Shown piece by piece: positions 1 through 10,000 of a stretch of 64,000 nt of DNA. Each line of letters begins with the position of its first letter. The first letter of the stretch is position 1. The DNA comes from Tamlana sp038148895 (GTDB lineage Bacteria > Bacteroidota > Bacteroidia > Flavobacteriales > Flavobacteriaceae). The translations under genes were made by a program, and so were the position numbers. The notes below the pieces were generated by a model. The model had not been told where the DNA came from. It made no database searches and saw nothing but the letters and a program-made list of their open reading frames with translations. Location of the stretch: NCBI GenBank assembly GCA_038148895.1, contig JBBVGQ010000001.1; one strand, 5' to 3'.

Positions 1-320
1 ACGATGCTTATACCAATGCTGAAATCGCCGAAATTTTACAGAGGAAATCACCATGTACAAAAATTACACCACGTAGTTTGCGATTAAATTCATCGTCTAT
101 TCCGATGGACCACGATTTGGTTAAAGCGGGTATTGCTTTGGGAAGAACAACTTATGGATCGCCAACATTGTCAGACCAAGCAGTGTTGAGTTGCCCATCG
201 TTAAAGCTCGGTCCGGGCAACAGCACACGGTCACACTCGGCAGATGAATACATTTTTATAAGCGAAATAGAAGAAGGAATACAAATTTATGTGGAATTGT
301 TAAATCGGGTAATCGTTTAG
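1..320 (+). CDS. M20-family deacylase, C-terminal fragment (acetyl/succinyl-ornithine deacetylase-like)
   Basis: The reading frame is open from base 3, so this is the 3' end of a gene that begins before the window. The last ~105 residues contain SYGSPT-like and SDQ motifs followed by LGPGNSTRSHSADEYI, the conserved C-terminal block of the M20 peptidase family (ArgE/DapE), where the His serves as a metal ligand. The adjacent argH on the same strand points to arginine synthesis: removal of the N-acyl group from acylornithine. In Bacteroidetes the acyl group is often succinyl, which cannot be told from this fragment. The family is well supported; the exact substrate is an inference from context. 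Confidence 0.85.
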   Translation, partial: DAYTNAEIAEILQRKSPCTKITPRSLRLNSSSIPMDHDLVKAGIALGRTTYGSPTLSDQAVLSCPSLKLGPGNSTRSHSADEYIFISEIEEGIQIYVELLNRVIV

Positions 321-327
321 CGATTTG

Positions 328-397
328 GTCATTCCTGCGAAGTCAGGAATCAGCAAAGAAGTAATAATTAAAAGATTCCCGCCTTCGCGGGAATGAC
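328..397. repeat. Inverted pair of 24-base palindromic repeats
   Basis: Two copies of a 24-base unit lie between argE and argH in opposite orientation, at 328-351 and 374-397. Each runs from GTCATTCC to GGAATC when read in its own orientation and is itself nearly palindromic around a CGAAG centre. The unit resembles REP-like repeats that are scattered between genes in many bacteria. Two inverted copies could also fold into one larger hairpin in the argE-argH transcript. Confidence 0.6.
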
Positions 398-410
398 AAA
401 AATATAATAA

Positions 411-1685
411 ATGAAACTCTGGGATAAAGGCATATCAATTGATAAAAAAATAGAACAATTTACAGTTGGCAACGATAGGGAAATAGACATTCATATTGCA
501 AAATACGATGTTATCGCTTCGAGAGCTCATGCCAAAATGCTTCAAAAAGTTGGTATTTTAACAGCGCAAGAGTTGGTTGAGTTGTTACGCGGATTAAAAA
601 ATCTAGAGAAGAAAATTGAAGAGGGCACTTTTGTTATCGATGCCCAGTTTGAAGATGTGCATTCCAAAATAGAATTCGAACTCACCAAAACTTTGGGTGA
701 TGTCGGAAAAAAAATTCATACCGCGCGTTCCAGAAACGACCAGGTTTTAGTAGCATGCCAATTATATTATAAGGAGAATTTGGCATTGGTAAAAGAAAAA
801 GTAAAAACCCTTTTTGACACTCTTTTAAGTCAAGCTGAAACTTATAAGGACAAGGTATTGCCTGGTTACACGCATTTACAAGTGGCCATGCCATCGTCAT
901 TTGGTTTATGGTTTTCAGCGTACGCAGAACTCATGGTTGATGATGTGTTTTTATTGAATGCAGCCATAAAAACGGTCGACCAAAACCCCTTGGGTTCGGC
1001 AGCGGGTTACGGTAGCTCTTTCCCAATAGATAGAGAACTAACCACCAAAGAAATGGGCTTTGAAACCCTAAAATACAACGTGGTGGCGGCCCAAATGGGT
1101 CGTGGTAAAAACGAACGTACCATTTCGGCGGCATTAGGTAGTTTGGCCAATACGATGGCACGTTTTGCCATGGATGTTTGTTTGTATATGAGCCAAAATT
1201 TCGGGTTTATTTCTTTTCCAGATGAATTGACCACAGGAAGTAGCATTATGCCGCATAAAAAGAATCCGGATGTTTTTGAACTTATTCGAGGTAAGTGCAA
1301 TAAAATTCAAGCTTTGCAAACAGAAATGGTTCTAATTACCAATAATTTACCAAGTGGCTACCATCGGGATTTTCAACTGCTAAAAGAAAACATGATTGCC
1401 GCTTTTGAGGAAATAAAGGATATTCTGGATATTTTCAATTATTCAATTCAGCAAATAATTGTAAAGGATGTAGATATCAACGACGATAAATACAAGTATC
1501 TTTTTACTGTTGATAACATCAATACTTTAGTTGAAGAAGGTCAAACCTTCAGGGAAGCTTACCAGAAAATTGGTGGACAAGTTCAAGATGGTACGTATGT
1601 GCCCGATACTTCAAAAAAGCATACACATGCGGGCAGTATCCATAATTTGTGTTTGGATAAAATTCGAGCTAAGTTTCCCAATTGA
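411..1685 (+). CDS. argH: Argininosuccinate lyase
   Basis: Last step of arginine synthesis: splits argininosuccinate into arginine and fumarate in the cytoplasm. The 424-residue protein has the fumarase/lyase superfamily signature GSSIMPHKKNPD near residues 276-287, with the catalytic Ser in that flexible loop, and the earlier SRNDQ and TH(L)Q motifs of the family. The length is slightly shorter than the ~460 residues common elsewhere but the conserved core is complete. The start is an ATG shortly after the inverted repeat pair. It follows the acylornithine deacylase on the same strand and converges with the glucokinase gene, the two stop codons lying 3 bases apart. Confidence 0.95.
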   Translation: MKLWDKGISIDKKIEQFTVGNDREIDIHIAKYDVIASRAHAKMLQKVGILTAQELVELLRGLKNLEKKIEEGTFVIDAQFEDVHSKIEFELTKTLGDVGKKIHTARSRNDQVLVACQLYYKENLALVKEKVKTLFDTLLSQAETYKDKVLPGYTHLQVAMPSSFGLWFSAYAELMVDDVFLLNAAIKTVDQNPLGSAAGYGSSFPIDRELTTKEMGFETLKYNVVAAQMGRGKNERTISAALGSLANTMARFAMDVCLYMSQNFGFISFPDELTTGSSIMPHKKNPDVFELIRGKCNKIQALQTEMVLITNNLPSGYHRDFQLLKENMIAAFEEIKDILDIFNYSIQQIIVKDVDINDDKYKYLFTVDNINTLVEEGQTFREAYQKIGGQVQDGTYVPDTSKKHTHAGSIHNLCLDKIRAKFPN

Positions 1686-1688
1686 GAC

Positions 1689-2438
1689 TTAATTTTTTAC
1701 TTGAGGATGCATAGTGGCGACCGCTGCGCCAATTAAACCGGCATGGTTGCCTAGTTCAGCTGGAATAACGGGTGTGTCAATTTTTATCCATTTTTTAAAT
1801 TCATCAAAATCTTTTGATGTGCCACCACCTAAAATAATATGGTCAGGGCAAAAAATAGTTTCAATCAACTCTAAAAAAATATTAAACCGTTTGCCCCATT
1901 TTTTAAAGCTTAAATCTTTTCGTTCCTTAATGGATGCAGCGGCATAGTGCTCTATTTTTTCATACTTCCGGTAAGGAATTTGTCCCAATTCAAAATTCGG
2001 AATTAATTCGCCATTGAAGAATACGCCACTGCCCAATCCCGTGCCTATAGTTACCATAATAACCAAGCCTGTTTTGTCTTTTCCAATGCCATAATTCATT
2101 ACTGCATAACCAGCGGCATCGGCGTCATTGATAACGGTAACGGGTAAACCACAAGCTTCAGAAAACAAGGTTTCGGCATTTACGCCTACCCAACTTTCGT
2201 GTAGGTTTCCTGGGGCTTTACAAATACCTTTTTTTATGATGGATGGAAATCCGCAACCCACAGCACCTTTATAGTTAAAATGTGCAACAATTTCTTTAAA
2301 CGTTTTGGCCATAGCCTTGGGTTTTCGGGAAGAAGGTGTTGGAATCCGAAAGCGTTCTGTTATCAAATCCCCGGTTTCGGAGTTTATAATGGCTCCTTTC
2401 ATTCCTGAACCACCAATATCTATCCCAAGAATTTCCAT
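1689..2438 (-). CDS. ppgK: Polyphosphate glucokinase (ROK family)
   Basis: Phosphorylates glucose with polyphosphate (or ATP) as donor. The protein of about 249 residues starts MEILGIDIGGSGMKGA, the ATPase phosphate-binding loop of sugar kinases in the form typical of polyphosphate glucokinases, and continues with GCGFPS, NDADAAGYA (catalytic Asp) and a GTGLGSG motif. A longer frame reaches upstream to 2528, but those 30 residues lack family similarity, so the ATG at 2436-2438 is preferred. It lies downstream of the leuB terminator and so appears to be its own transcription unit. Confidence 0.9.
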   Translation of the reverse strand: MEILGIDIGGSGMKGAIINSETGDLITERFRIPTPSSRKPKAMAKTFKEIVAHFNYKGAVGCGFPSIIKKGICKAPGNLHESWVGVNAETLFSEACGLPVTVINDADAAGYAVMNYGIGKDKTGLVIMVTIGTGLGSGVFFNGELIPNFELGQIPYRKYEKIEHYAAASIKERKDLSFKKWGKRFNIFLELIETIFCPDHIILGGGTSKDFDEFKKWIKIDTPVIPAELGNHAGLIGAAVATMHPQVKN

Positions 2439-2542
2439 AATGTGCTTTTTTAGTTTTGGAGGATGAAAGATACAAAGTTTGACTAAATTAAATGAGTAAA
2501 AGACGTATTTGGGCTTTTTGGAAGTCAACTAAATTTTTTCCA

Positions 2543-2573
2543 TTAAAAAAGCGCAATGGTTAAATGCGCTTTT
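2543..2573 (-). terminator. Intrinsic terminator after leuB
   Basis: On the minus strand AAAAGCGC (2566-2573) pairs perfectly with GCGCTTTT (2547-2554) around an 11-base loop and is followed by a run of T. It sits about 50 bases after the leuB stop and closes the leuA-leuB transcript. Confidence 0.75.
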
Positions 2574-2622
2574 AAGGACTCCAAAATGTTAAGTTTAATT
2601 TGTTGGCGACTAACTCAAATAA

Positions 2623-3741
2623 TTAAATAATTGTGGATTGCCCTAAATGTATGTTAGTAAAGTTTAGATTGGTCTCGTCTGGATTATTGATAAAATCTTC
2701 AATAAAATCGCCCACTTTAGTGGTGCTTATGTTGTCGTATTTGTTGTTTAAATCTGGTGTCGTAATATGAAGTTTCAGTGATTTGTCTACACCTTCCCTT
2801 ACCAAAGAAGCTTCTTCGTCCAACCCAAAATGATCCAACAACATGGCAGCTGAAAGAATAGAGGCTATCGGGTTGGCAATGCCCTTATTGGCTGCTTTGG
2901 TATAAGCACCATGAATAGGCTCAAACATAGCATGATTATCTCCGATTGAAGCCGATGCCAACAAACCAATGGAACCAACAATAACGCTGGCTTCTTCAGA
3001 GAGGATGTCTCCAAACATATTTTCGGTTAAAATCACATCAAATTGTCTTGGTCTGATGATGAGCTCCATGGCAGCATTGTCAATATAAATGTAGTTTACC
3101 TTTACATCTGGGTATTGCGGAGCAATTTCTTGTACAATACGTCTCCAAAGTCTAGAACTTTCCAAGACGTTTGCTTTATCAACCAAGGTTAGTTTTTTTC
3201 TTCTAGATTGCGCCGCTTTAAATGCTTGATGAGCAATGCGTTCTATTTCAAAACGGTGATAGGTGCAAACATCTGACGCTGTATTGCCATCTTCACTTAA
3301 GCTTCTGTCTCCAAAATAAATACCGCCTGTAAGTTCGCGGTAAATGAGAATATTGGTGTCTTTAATCTGTTTTACTTTTAACGAAGATTTGCCCAATAGA
3401 TCATCGTAAGCTATTATGGGTCTAATATTTGTGTAAAGACCCAATTCCTTTCGAATACCCAAAAGGCCCTGTTCTGGACGTATTTTGGCATTAGGGTCTA
3501 AGTCAAAAGATGTTTTTCCAATGGCTCCGAACAAAACAGCGTCTGCTTTTTTGCAGATATCAATAGTTTCTTTTGGTAACGCCGTACCCGTTTTATCAAT
3601 GGCACTAGCGCCAACCAAAGCTTTTTGAAACGTAAATACATGATTGAATTCCATAGCAATAGCTTTCAAGACCTTTACGGCTTGTGCTATAACTTCTGGA
3701 CCAATGCCATCACCAGGTAAAACGGCAATATTTAATTTCAT
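2623..3741 (-). CDS. leuB: 3-isopropylmalate dehydrogenase
   Basis: Oxidative decarboxylation of 3-isopropylmalate to 2-oxoisocaproate in leucine synthesis, NAD-dependent. About 372 residues from MKLNIAVLPGDGIGPE, the beta-decarboxylating dehydrogenase N-terminus. Family landmarks are GAIG, the ELTGGIYFG loop that distinguishes LeuB from isocitrate dehydrogenase, TENMFGDILSDE-like metal-binding segment and EPIHG. The frame extends 14 codons further upstream, but the ATG at 3739-3741 fits family starts best. It follows leuA by 99 bases on the same strand and is followed by a terminator. leuC and leuD are not in the window. Confidence 0.95.
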   Translation of the reverse strand: MKLNIAVLPGDGIGPEVIAQAVKVLKAIAMEFNHVFTFQKALVGASAIDKTGTALPKETIDICKKADAVLFGAIGKTSFDLDPNAKIRPEQGLLGIRKELGLYTNIRPIIAYDDLLGKSSLKVKQIKDTNILIYRELTGGIYFGDRSLSEDGNTASDVCTYHRFEIERIAHQAFKAAQSRRKKLTLVDKANVLESSRLWRRIVQEIAPQYPDVKVNYIYIDNAAMELIIRPRQFDVILTENMFGDILSEEASVIVGSIGLLASASIGDNHAMFEPIHGAYTKAANKGIANPIASILSAAMLLDHFGLDEEASLVREGVDKSLKLHITTPDLNNKYDNISTTKVGDFIEDFINNPDETNLNFTNIHLGQSTII

Positions 3742-3840
3742 GTGTTCGTTTTTTTTTGCTCTTTTAATTGTCACATGTAACATCCATTCTATCCTGCTTT
3801 TGTGTTGTCAAATTTTCAGTTATGGATGTTTCATATTTTA

Positions 3841-5016
3841 TTAAGCAGAGGTAATCTCTTTATAAACTTTACTGTTTTCTATAATGTAATGGATATCGTT
3901 ATCATCAACTTCCTTTTTATTGTCGGCAAAATCTAAAAAGTTAGCATAGATTTCGTCCAACTGAAGTTTTGTTAACTCATAACCAATATTTTTTGCTCTA
4001 TAAGCCAAAGCTGCTCTACCACTTCTAGCCGTTAAAACAATCGCTGATTCTGTAACACCAACGTCCTTTGGGTCAATAATTTCGTAAGTTTCACGATTCT
4101 TTATCACACCGTCTTGGTGTATTCCTGAACTGTGGGCAAACGCATTGGCTCCAACAATGGCTTTGTTAGGTTGGGTGTAAATACCCATGCTGTCCGATAC
4201 CAAATGACTAATGCCATAAAGCATTTCAGATTTGATGTTGGTATCTAAATTCAAGTAAGGATGTTGTCTTAAAATCATAACCACTTCTTCCAAAGCAGTA
4301 TTACCGGCACGTTCGCCAATTCCATTAATGGTACACTCAATTTGGCGTGCCCCGTTTATAACACCTGCAATGGAATTTGCAGTTGCCAAGCCTAAATCGT
4401 TATGGCAATGGCAGGATAGAATAGCTTTTTCAATACCCTTTACATTTTCCTTTAGGTATTTTATTTTGGCTCCATATTCACTTGGTAAGCAATAACCAGT
4501 TGTATCAGGAATGTTTAAAACCGTTGCTCCTGCCTTAATTACGGCTTCACAAACACGTGCTAAATATTCGTTGTCGGTTCTACCGGCATCTTCCGCATAA
4601 AACTCAACATCTTCTACAAACGATTTCGCGTAGGTAACGGCGTTAACAGCACGTTCAATAATAGCTTCCCTATTGGATTTGAATTTGTGCTGTATGTGCG
4701 AATCTGAAGTGCCAATACCTGTATGAATCCTTGGTATCTTAGCATATTTTAAAGCTTCGGCCGCAACTTTTATATCGTTTTCTACAGATCGTGTTAAACC
4801 ACAAACCGTAGCATTTTTTACTATTTTTGAAATGGCTTCAACAGATTTGAAATCACCAGGGCTAGATACTGGAAAACCAGCTTCAATGATGTCAACACCC
4901 AACAGGTCAAGCTGTTCTGCGATGACCAATTTTTGTTCAGTATTTAACTTACAGCCAGGAACTTGCTCACCATCTCTGAGAGTAGTGTCAAAAATTTGGA
5001 CTTTATTATCAGACAT
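3841..5016 (-). CDS. leuA: 2-isopropylmalate synthase, short form without allosteric domain
   Basis: Condenses acetyl-CoA with 2-oxoisovalerate, the first committed step to leucine. The DRE-TIM metallolyase barrel is complete: IFDTTLRDGEQVPG at the N-terminus, SCHCHNDLGLA for metal binding, and GERAGNTALEEVV. At 391 residues it stops just after the barrel and linker region; the C-terminal ~120-residue LeuA allosteric domain of the usual ~510-residue enzyme is absent. Feedback inhibition by leucine through that domain is therefore not expected. Homocitrate or citramalate synthase activity is possible in this superfamily, but the neighbouring leuB supports leucine synthesis. Confidence 0.9.
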   Translation of the reverse strand: MSDNKVQIFDTTLRDGEQVPGCKLNTEQKLVIAEQLDLLGVDIIEAGFPVSSPGDFKSVEAISKIVKNATVCGLTRSVENDIKVAAEALKYAKIPRIHTGIGTSDSHIQHKFKSNREAIIERAVNAVTYAKSFVEDVEFYAEDAGRTDNEYLARVCEAVIKAGATVLNIPDTTGYCLPSEYGAKIKYLKENVKGIEKAILSCHCHNDLGLATANSIAGVINGARQIECTINGIGERAGNTALEEVVMILRQHPYLNLDTNIKSEMLYGISHLVSDSMGIYTQPNKAIVGANAFAHSSGIHQDGVIKNRETYEIIDPKDVGVTESAIVLTARSGRAALAYRAKNIGYELTKLQLDEIYANFLDFADNKKEVDDNDIHYIIENSKVYKEITSA

Positions 5017-5164
5017 TTATTTAAATAAATTTTCTTTTTGTGATACGAATGTATATTTTGGTTTTTTAAAAATGGAATTCCATATCTATTTTTTACGATG
5101 TTAAACGCACTAATAATCTGCTTAAAGTATTGATAATAAATATATTACAACCTGTTATATAACT

Positions 5165-6715
5165 ATGACAAAAGAACAAAAAGATAACCTGTTTGTTTTA
5201 GTGAAATCGTTGTCAAAATCTGAAAAACGACAATTTAAACTTTATGTCGGAAGATTGGGGGTGAACGAAGACTCAAAATTCTTGACACTTTTTAATATTC
5301 TTGATAAACTTTCAGTTTATGACGAGGGCGTAATCCTTAAAAAGGGAATTGTTAAGAAGCAGCAACTCTCTAATCTGAAAGCACACTTGTACAAACAGAT
5401 TTTAATCAGTTTGCGCTTAAACCCATCACATCAAAATGTTAGAATCCAGATTCGGGAGCAATTGGATTTTGCAACTATTCTTTACCATAAAGGGTTGTAT
5501 AAACAAAGTTTGAAGATTTTGGATAAGGCAAAAAACTTAGCTATTTCAAATGAAGAGAAAAACGTGGCATATGAAATTGTGGAGCTTGAGAAAGTTATTG
5601 AATCTCAGTATATTACTAGAAGTTTAAGTAACCGGGCGGACGAACTTTCCATTCAGGCTAAAGAGCTGAGCCAGCAAAATGTTTTGGCCAGTAAACTTTC
5701 AAATTTATCTCTTCAGTTGTACGGGTTATTTTTAAAAACGGGTTATGTTAAAAATGACGATGAACATAAAATAATAACCAAATATTTTAATGACCGACTT
5801 CCAAAGTACGATATCAATAAGCTTGGATTTAGGGAAAAACTTTGGCTTTACAAATCATATTTGTGGTATAGCTTTTTAACCGTAGATTTTTTGTCTTGTT
5901 ACAAATATGCCTCAAAATGGGTTGATCTTTTTTATGAAAATAAAGATATGATTGTTTTAAATCCTGTATTTTTTTTAAGGGGCAACCATTATTTGTTGGA
6001 GGCTTTGTTTTATTTAAGGCAGCACGAAAAATTTAAGTTTTCGCTTAACCGATTAGAAGAAATAACAAAGAAAAAATGGTTCCCGTTAGATGATAATAAC
6101 GAAAGTTTAGCTTTTCTGTTTGTTTACAACAATAAGTTCAATTTACATTTTATAGAGGGAAGTTTTGAAGAAGGGTTGCCATTAATTGATGAGGTTTTAG
6201 ACCGTTTGAAGAACTACAAAAACCGAATTGATGAGCACCATATCATGGTGTTTTATTACAAAATTGCCAGCATGTATTTTGGCGCTGGCGAAAACAAAAA
6301 GTGCATTCAGTTTTTAGATAAAATTATAAGCAACAAATCTCTACAAATGCGCGAAGATTTGCTGTGTTTTTCTCGTATTTTAAATCTCGTGGCGCATTAT
6401 GAAGCAGGGTTGGATTACAACTTAGATGTCTTAATTAGAAGCACATACAAGTTTTTAATTAAAATGGAAGATTTGTACGAAGTGCAGAAAGAGTTCATAA
6501 AGTTTTTACGTGGTTTGGGAGATATTTATCCGCATGAGGTTAAAAATGAATTTATAAAACTTCATAAAAAATTAAAGGAATTTGAAAATGATCCTTATCA
6601 AAGTAGAGCATTTTTATATTTGGATATTATTTCATGGCTGGAATCCAAAATTCAAAATAGACCCATTGGTTTGGTCATCAGAAACAAGTTTCATGAAAGG
6701 CGCCATGAGAAGTAA
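5165..6715 (+). CDS. Conserved flavobacterial helical-repeat protein of unknown function
   Basis: A 516-residue protein without signal peptide or transmembrane segment. It is rich in alternating short amphipathic helices with Tyr, Leu and Lys, for example around residues 95-130 and 280-400, which looks like degenerate TPR repeats. The N-terminus (VKSLSKSEKRQFKLYV) is highly basic. I recognise it only as a type of protein common in Flavobacteriaceae and can assign no activity. It is divergent from leuA and ends about 100 bases before a SAM riboswitch, so it is probably monocistronic. Confidence 0.8.
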   Translation: MTKEQKDNLFVLVKSLSKSEKRQFKLYVGRLGVNEDSKFLTLFNILDKLSVYDEGVILKKGIVKKQQLSNLKAHLYKQILISLRLNPSHQNVRIQIREQLDFATILYHKGLYKQSLKILDKAKNLAISNEEKNVAYEIVELEKVIESQYITRSLSNRADELSIQAKELSQQNVLASKLSNLSLQLYGLFLKTGYVKNDDEHKIITKYFNDRLPKYDINKLGFREKLWLYKSYLWYSFLTVDFLSCYKYASKWVDLFYENKDMIVLNPVFFLRGNHYLLEALFYLRQHEKFKFSLNRLEEITKKKWFPLDDNNESLAFLFVYNNKFNLHFIEGSFEEGLPLIDEVLDRLKNYKNRIDEHHIMVFYYKIASMYFGAGENKKCIQFLDKIISNKSLQMREDLLCFSRILNLVAHYEAGLDYNLDVLIRSTYKFLIKMEDLYEVQKEFIKFLRGLGDIYPHEVKNEFIKLHKKLKEFENDPYQSRAFLYLDIISWLESKIQNRPIGLVIRNKFHERRHEK

Positions 6716-6751
6716 TGGTATTTCCTTAGAGGCAAAATTTTCACCAAAAAA

Positions 6752-6785
6752 TTTGGATATTAAATTTTTCTGAACGAATATTTGC
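6752..6785 (+). promoter_or_regulatory. Bacteroidetes-type promoter for the SAM-riboswitch transcript
   Basis: TTTG (6752-6755) is followed after 21 bases by AATATTTGC (6777-6785), which matches the -7 consensus TAnnTTTGY in all but the first base. Transcription would begin near 6790, about 25 bases before the riboswitch. Confidence 0.6.
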
Positions 6786-6815
6786 ATTCACAAAGTTCAA
6801 AGACTTATTGAAAAT

Positions 6816-6936
6816 GTTATCAAGAAAGGTGGAGGGATTAGACCCTTTGAAGCCTTAGCAACCCTTTATCTTTAAAGAAGGTGCTAAATTCTACCCAATT
6901 CTAACCTGTGTTTAGAATATTTTTTGGATAGATAAC
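6816..6936 (+). promoter_or_regulatory. SAM-I (S-box) riboswitch
   Basis: The closing helix P1 is GTTATC (6816-6821) with GATAAC (6931-6936). Inside are the S-box signatures: AAGAAAGGTGGAGGGA, then GACCCTTTGAAGCC, TTAGCAACC and AAGGTGCTAAATTC. The next arm is ATTCTAA pairing with TTAGAAT around a 6-base loop plus flanks. Binding of S-adenosylmethionine would lower expression of the following homoserine and threonine/methionine branch genes. A second copy at 24849-24988 shares the core almost base for base. Confidence 0.93.
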
Positions 6937-6942
6937 AAACCG

Positions 6943-6972
6943 AAATTACACCATGTAATTTTTAAATTTCTT
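6943..6972 (+). terminator. Weak hairpin after riboswitch, possible expression platform
   Basis: AAATTACA (6943-6950) and TGTAATTT (6954-6961) form an 8-pair, AT-rich stem with a 3-base loop, followed by a T-rich stretch. It starts 7 bases after P1. It could be the terminator of the riboswitch, but the stem is weak and no clear antiterminator with the P1 3' strand is apparent. Confidence 0.4.
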
Positions 6973-7066
6973 TTTAACATCCTTCTATTAAGTTGCCCAA
7001 GAATTATAAGGTTATGCTTATATGGGTTAATTTTGTGCATTAAATATTTAAAACGATAAACATATT

Positions 7067-10000
7067 TTGAACAACGAGCTTCAACATATAACCATTAAAA
7101 ATTACACCACCGAAAGTGGTGCAGCTATACCTGAAATTAATTTAAGCTATCAAGTTTTTGGTCAAGTTTTAGGGAGTGCTCCAGTGGTTTTGGTTAACCA
7201 TGCGCTTACAGGAAATAGCAATGTTGCTGGTGAAGATGGCTGGTGGAAAGATTTAATTGGCGATGGCAAAGTAATCGATACCAAGTTGTACACCATTTTG
7301 GCATTTAATGTGCCCGGAAATGGTTATGATGGTTTTGTTATTAAAAATTACAAGGATTTTGTTGCAAGGGATGTGGCTAATTTGTTTTTACAAGGGCTTC
7401 AAATATTGAATATTGAAAGAATTTTTGCAGCTATCGGCGGATCTTTGGGTGGTGGCATAGCTTGGGAAATGGCGGTAAATAAACCTGATTTTACCGAGCA
7501 TTTAATTACGGTGGCTACCGATTGGAAATCAACCGACTGGCTTATTGCCAATTGTCAGATTCAGGAACAGTTTCTGTTGAATTCCAAAAATCCAGTGCAC
7601 GATGCCAGAATGCACGCCATGTTGTGCTACAGGACGCCTGAGTCTTTCAAGGAACGTTTTCAGCGTTCAAAAAATGATGATTTAGAGATTTTTAATGTGG
7701 AGAGTTGGTTGCTTCACCATGGCAAAAAGTTGCAAGAGCGTTTTCAGCTTTCGGCGTATAAATTAATGAATCAATTGTTAAAAACCATTGATGTTACCAA
7801 AGGCAGAACAAACGATTTTAATGTATTGGATAACATTAAGGGCAATATTCATATCATTGGAGTGGATTCCGATTTGTTTTTCACCGCAGAAGAGAACCGC
7901 GAAACCCATAAACAATTGGCGCTAACCAACCCCAATGTTACCTATAACGAAATACACTCAGTACACGGTCACGACGCTTTTTTAATGGAGTATGAACAAC
8001 TGGAAAAAATTATTGAGGGCATTTTTGTGCCAGATTCAAAAAGAAAAAGAATGAAAGTATTAAAATTTGGAGGCAAGTCTTTGGCAAACGGAGAAGGTTT
8101 GGAGACTGTGCTTTCAATTATAGAAGATAAAGTAAATGCAGGAGAACGCATTAGTGTGGTTATTTCGGCAAGAGGCTCGGCAACGGATGATTTAGAGTCT
8201 ATTCTGAACAAGGCAATTAAAGGAGAGCCTTATCAAGATGATTTTGAAGCGTTCAAAGCATACCAAAATGAGCCTTCAAAAACGGTAGATTTTACCGAGG
8301 AATTTTCAATTTTGGAAAAGCTTTTTGAAGGGGTAAGCTTATTGCGCGATTACAGTAAAAAAACCAAGGATAACATTTTGGCACAAGGCGAATTGTTGGC
8401 TGTAAAGCTCATAACCCACATGCTGAAGGACCGTGGTATCAAGGCCAAAGCAACCGATACCAGAGCCTTGATAAAAACAGATGAAGCTTTTGGTAACGCC
8501 CAACCTTTATCTAAACTGTCAAAGGAAAATACCCAAGCGTATTTTAAGGCCAATAAAGATTTTGTAAATATTATAACTGGTTTTATTGCGTCCAATCTTA
8601 AAAATGAAACCACTACTTTAGGTAGAAATGGCAGCAATTATACGGCAGCTTTAATCGCTAATTTTTTGGATGCCGAAGAATTGCAGAATTATACGCACGT
8701 TAATGGTATTTACACAGCCGACCCAGATTTGGTTGCCGATGCACAACAAATAAGAGAACTGTCTTACAGCGAGGCCAACGAATTGGCAAACTTTGGTACT
8801 TCGGTATTGCATGCCAAAACCATAATACCTTTGGTTGAAAAAAACATCAACCTTCGCATTTTAAACACCTTTAATCCTAATGATGAAGGTACTTTGATTA
8901 CTGCAAAGCCTAGTACAAAGGAAGTAACCTCGTTATCTGTTTTAAATAATGTAGCATTATTGAATTTGGAAGGTCGCGGATTACTTGGTAAAATTGGTGT
9001 TGATGCCAGGATTTTTGGTGCCTTGAGTAACCACGGCATCAGCGTGAGTATTGTGTCGCAAGGCTCTTCGGAACGAGGCATAGGACTGATTATCAATGCC
9101 GATCAGGCAACACAGGCTGTTATTGCTTTGGAACGTGAATTCGAACGTGATTTTTATTCTCAAGATGTCAATAAAATTGACGTGGTTGATGATGTTGCGG
9201 TCATTTCTATTGTTGGTATTGAACTGAGCTCGTTCCACAAGCCATTCAATGCGCTTATAAAAAACCAAATAACACCGTTGCTTTTCAATAATACGGTAAC
9301 AGGTAAAAACGTGAGTTTGGTGGTTAAAAAAGCGCAGCTGCACAAAGCCGTTAATGTTATTCACGGGGAAGTATTTGGTATTTCCAAAAAGATAAACATT
9401 GCCATTTTTGGTCATGGTGGTGTAGGCGGAGCTTTAATAAATCAGGTTTTAAAATCGAAAGATGATATAGAAAAGCGTAGAGGTATCAATTTAAATATTT
9501 TTGCCATTGCCAATTCAAAACAGGTGCTTTTAAACAAAAATGGAATCACCAAGAACTGGAAAAAGGATATTGCCGAGGTCAATAACAATCTTTCTGTAAA
9601 TGACATCATAACCTTTGCCAAAAACCATCATTTGGAAAACTTAATAGCGGTGGACAATACGGCAAGTTCAACATTCTATCAAAATTATGTGCCGTTGGTT
9701 GAAGCTGGTTTTGATTTGGTGTCGTCCAACAAAATTGCCAATACCATTTCACATGATTTTTACCAAGATTTGAGGGTGCATTTGAAGGAGCATAATAAGC
9801 AATATTTGTATGAAACTACAGTTGGTGCAGGTTTACCGTTGATTGATACCATTAAGTTGTTGCACGAATCGGGTGAAAACATCACCAGAATTCGAGGGGT
9901 TTTCTCAGGGACTTTAAGCTATTTGTTCAATAATTTTTCCGTTAGAAATAAACCGTTCAGTGAAATTATTCAGGAAACCATTGATAAAGGTTTTACAGAG

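Noticed and set aside
682..1319. Several open frames on the minus strand across argH
   Set aside because: They overlap a strongly conserved gene on the other strand and have low-complexity, non-protein-like sequence; shadow frames.
8981..9415. 144-codon frame antisense to the aspartate kinase fusion
   Set aside because: Lies wholly inside the fusion gene, with no start context or recognisable domain; typical mirror of a coding strand.
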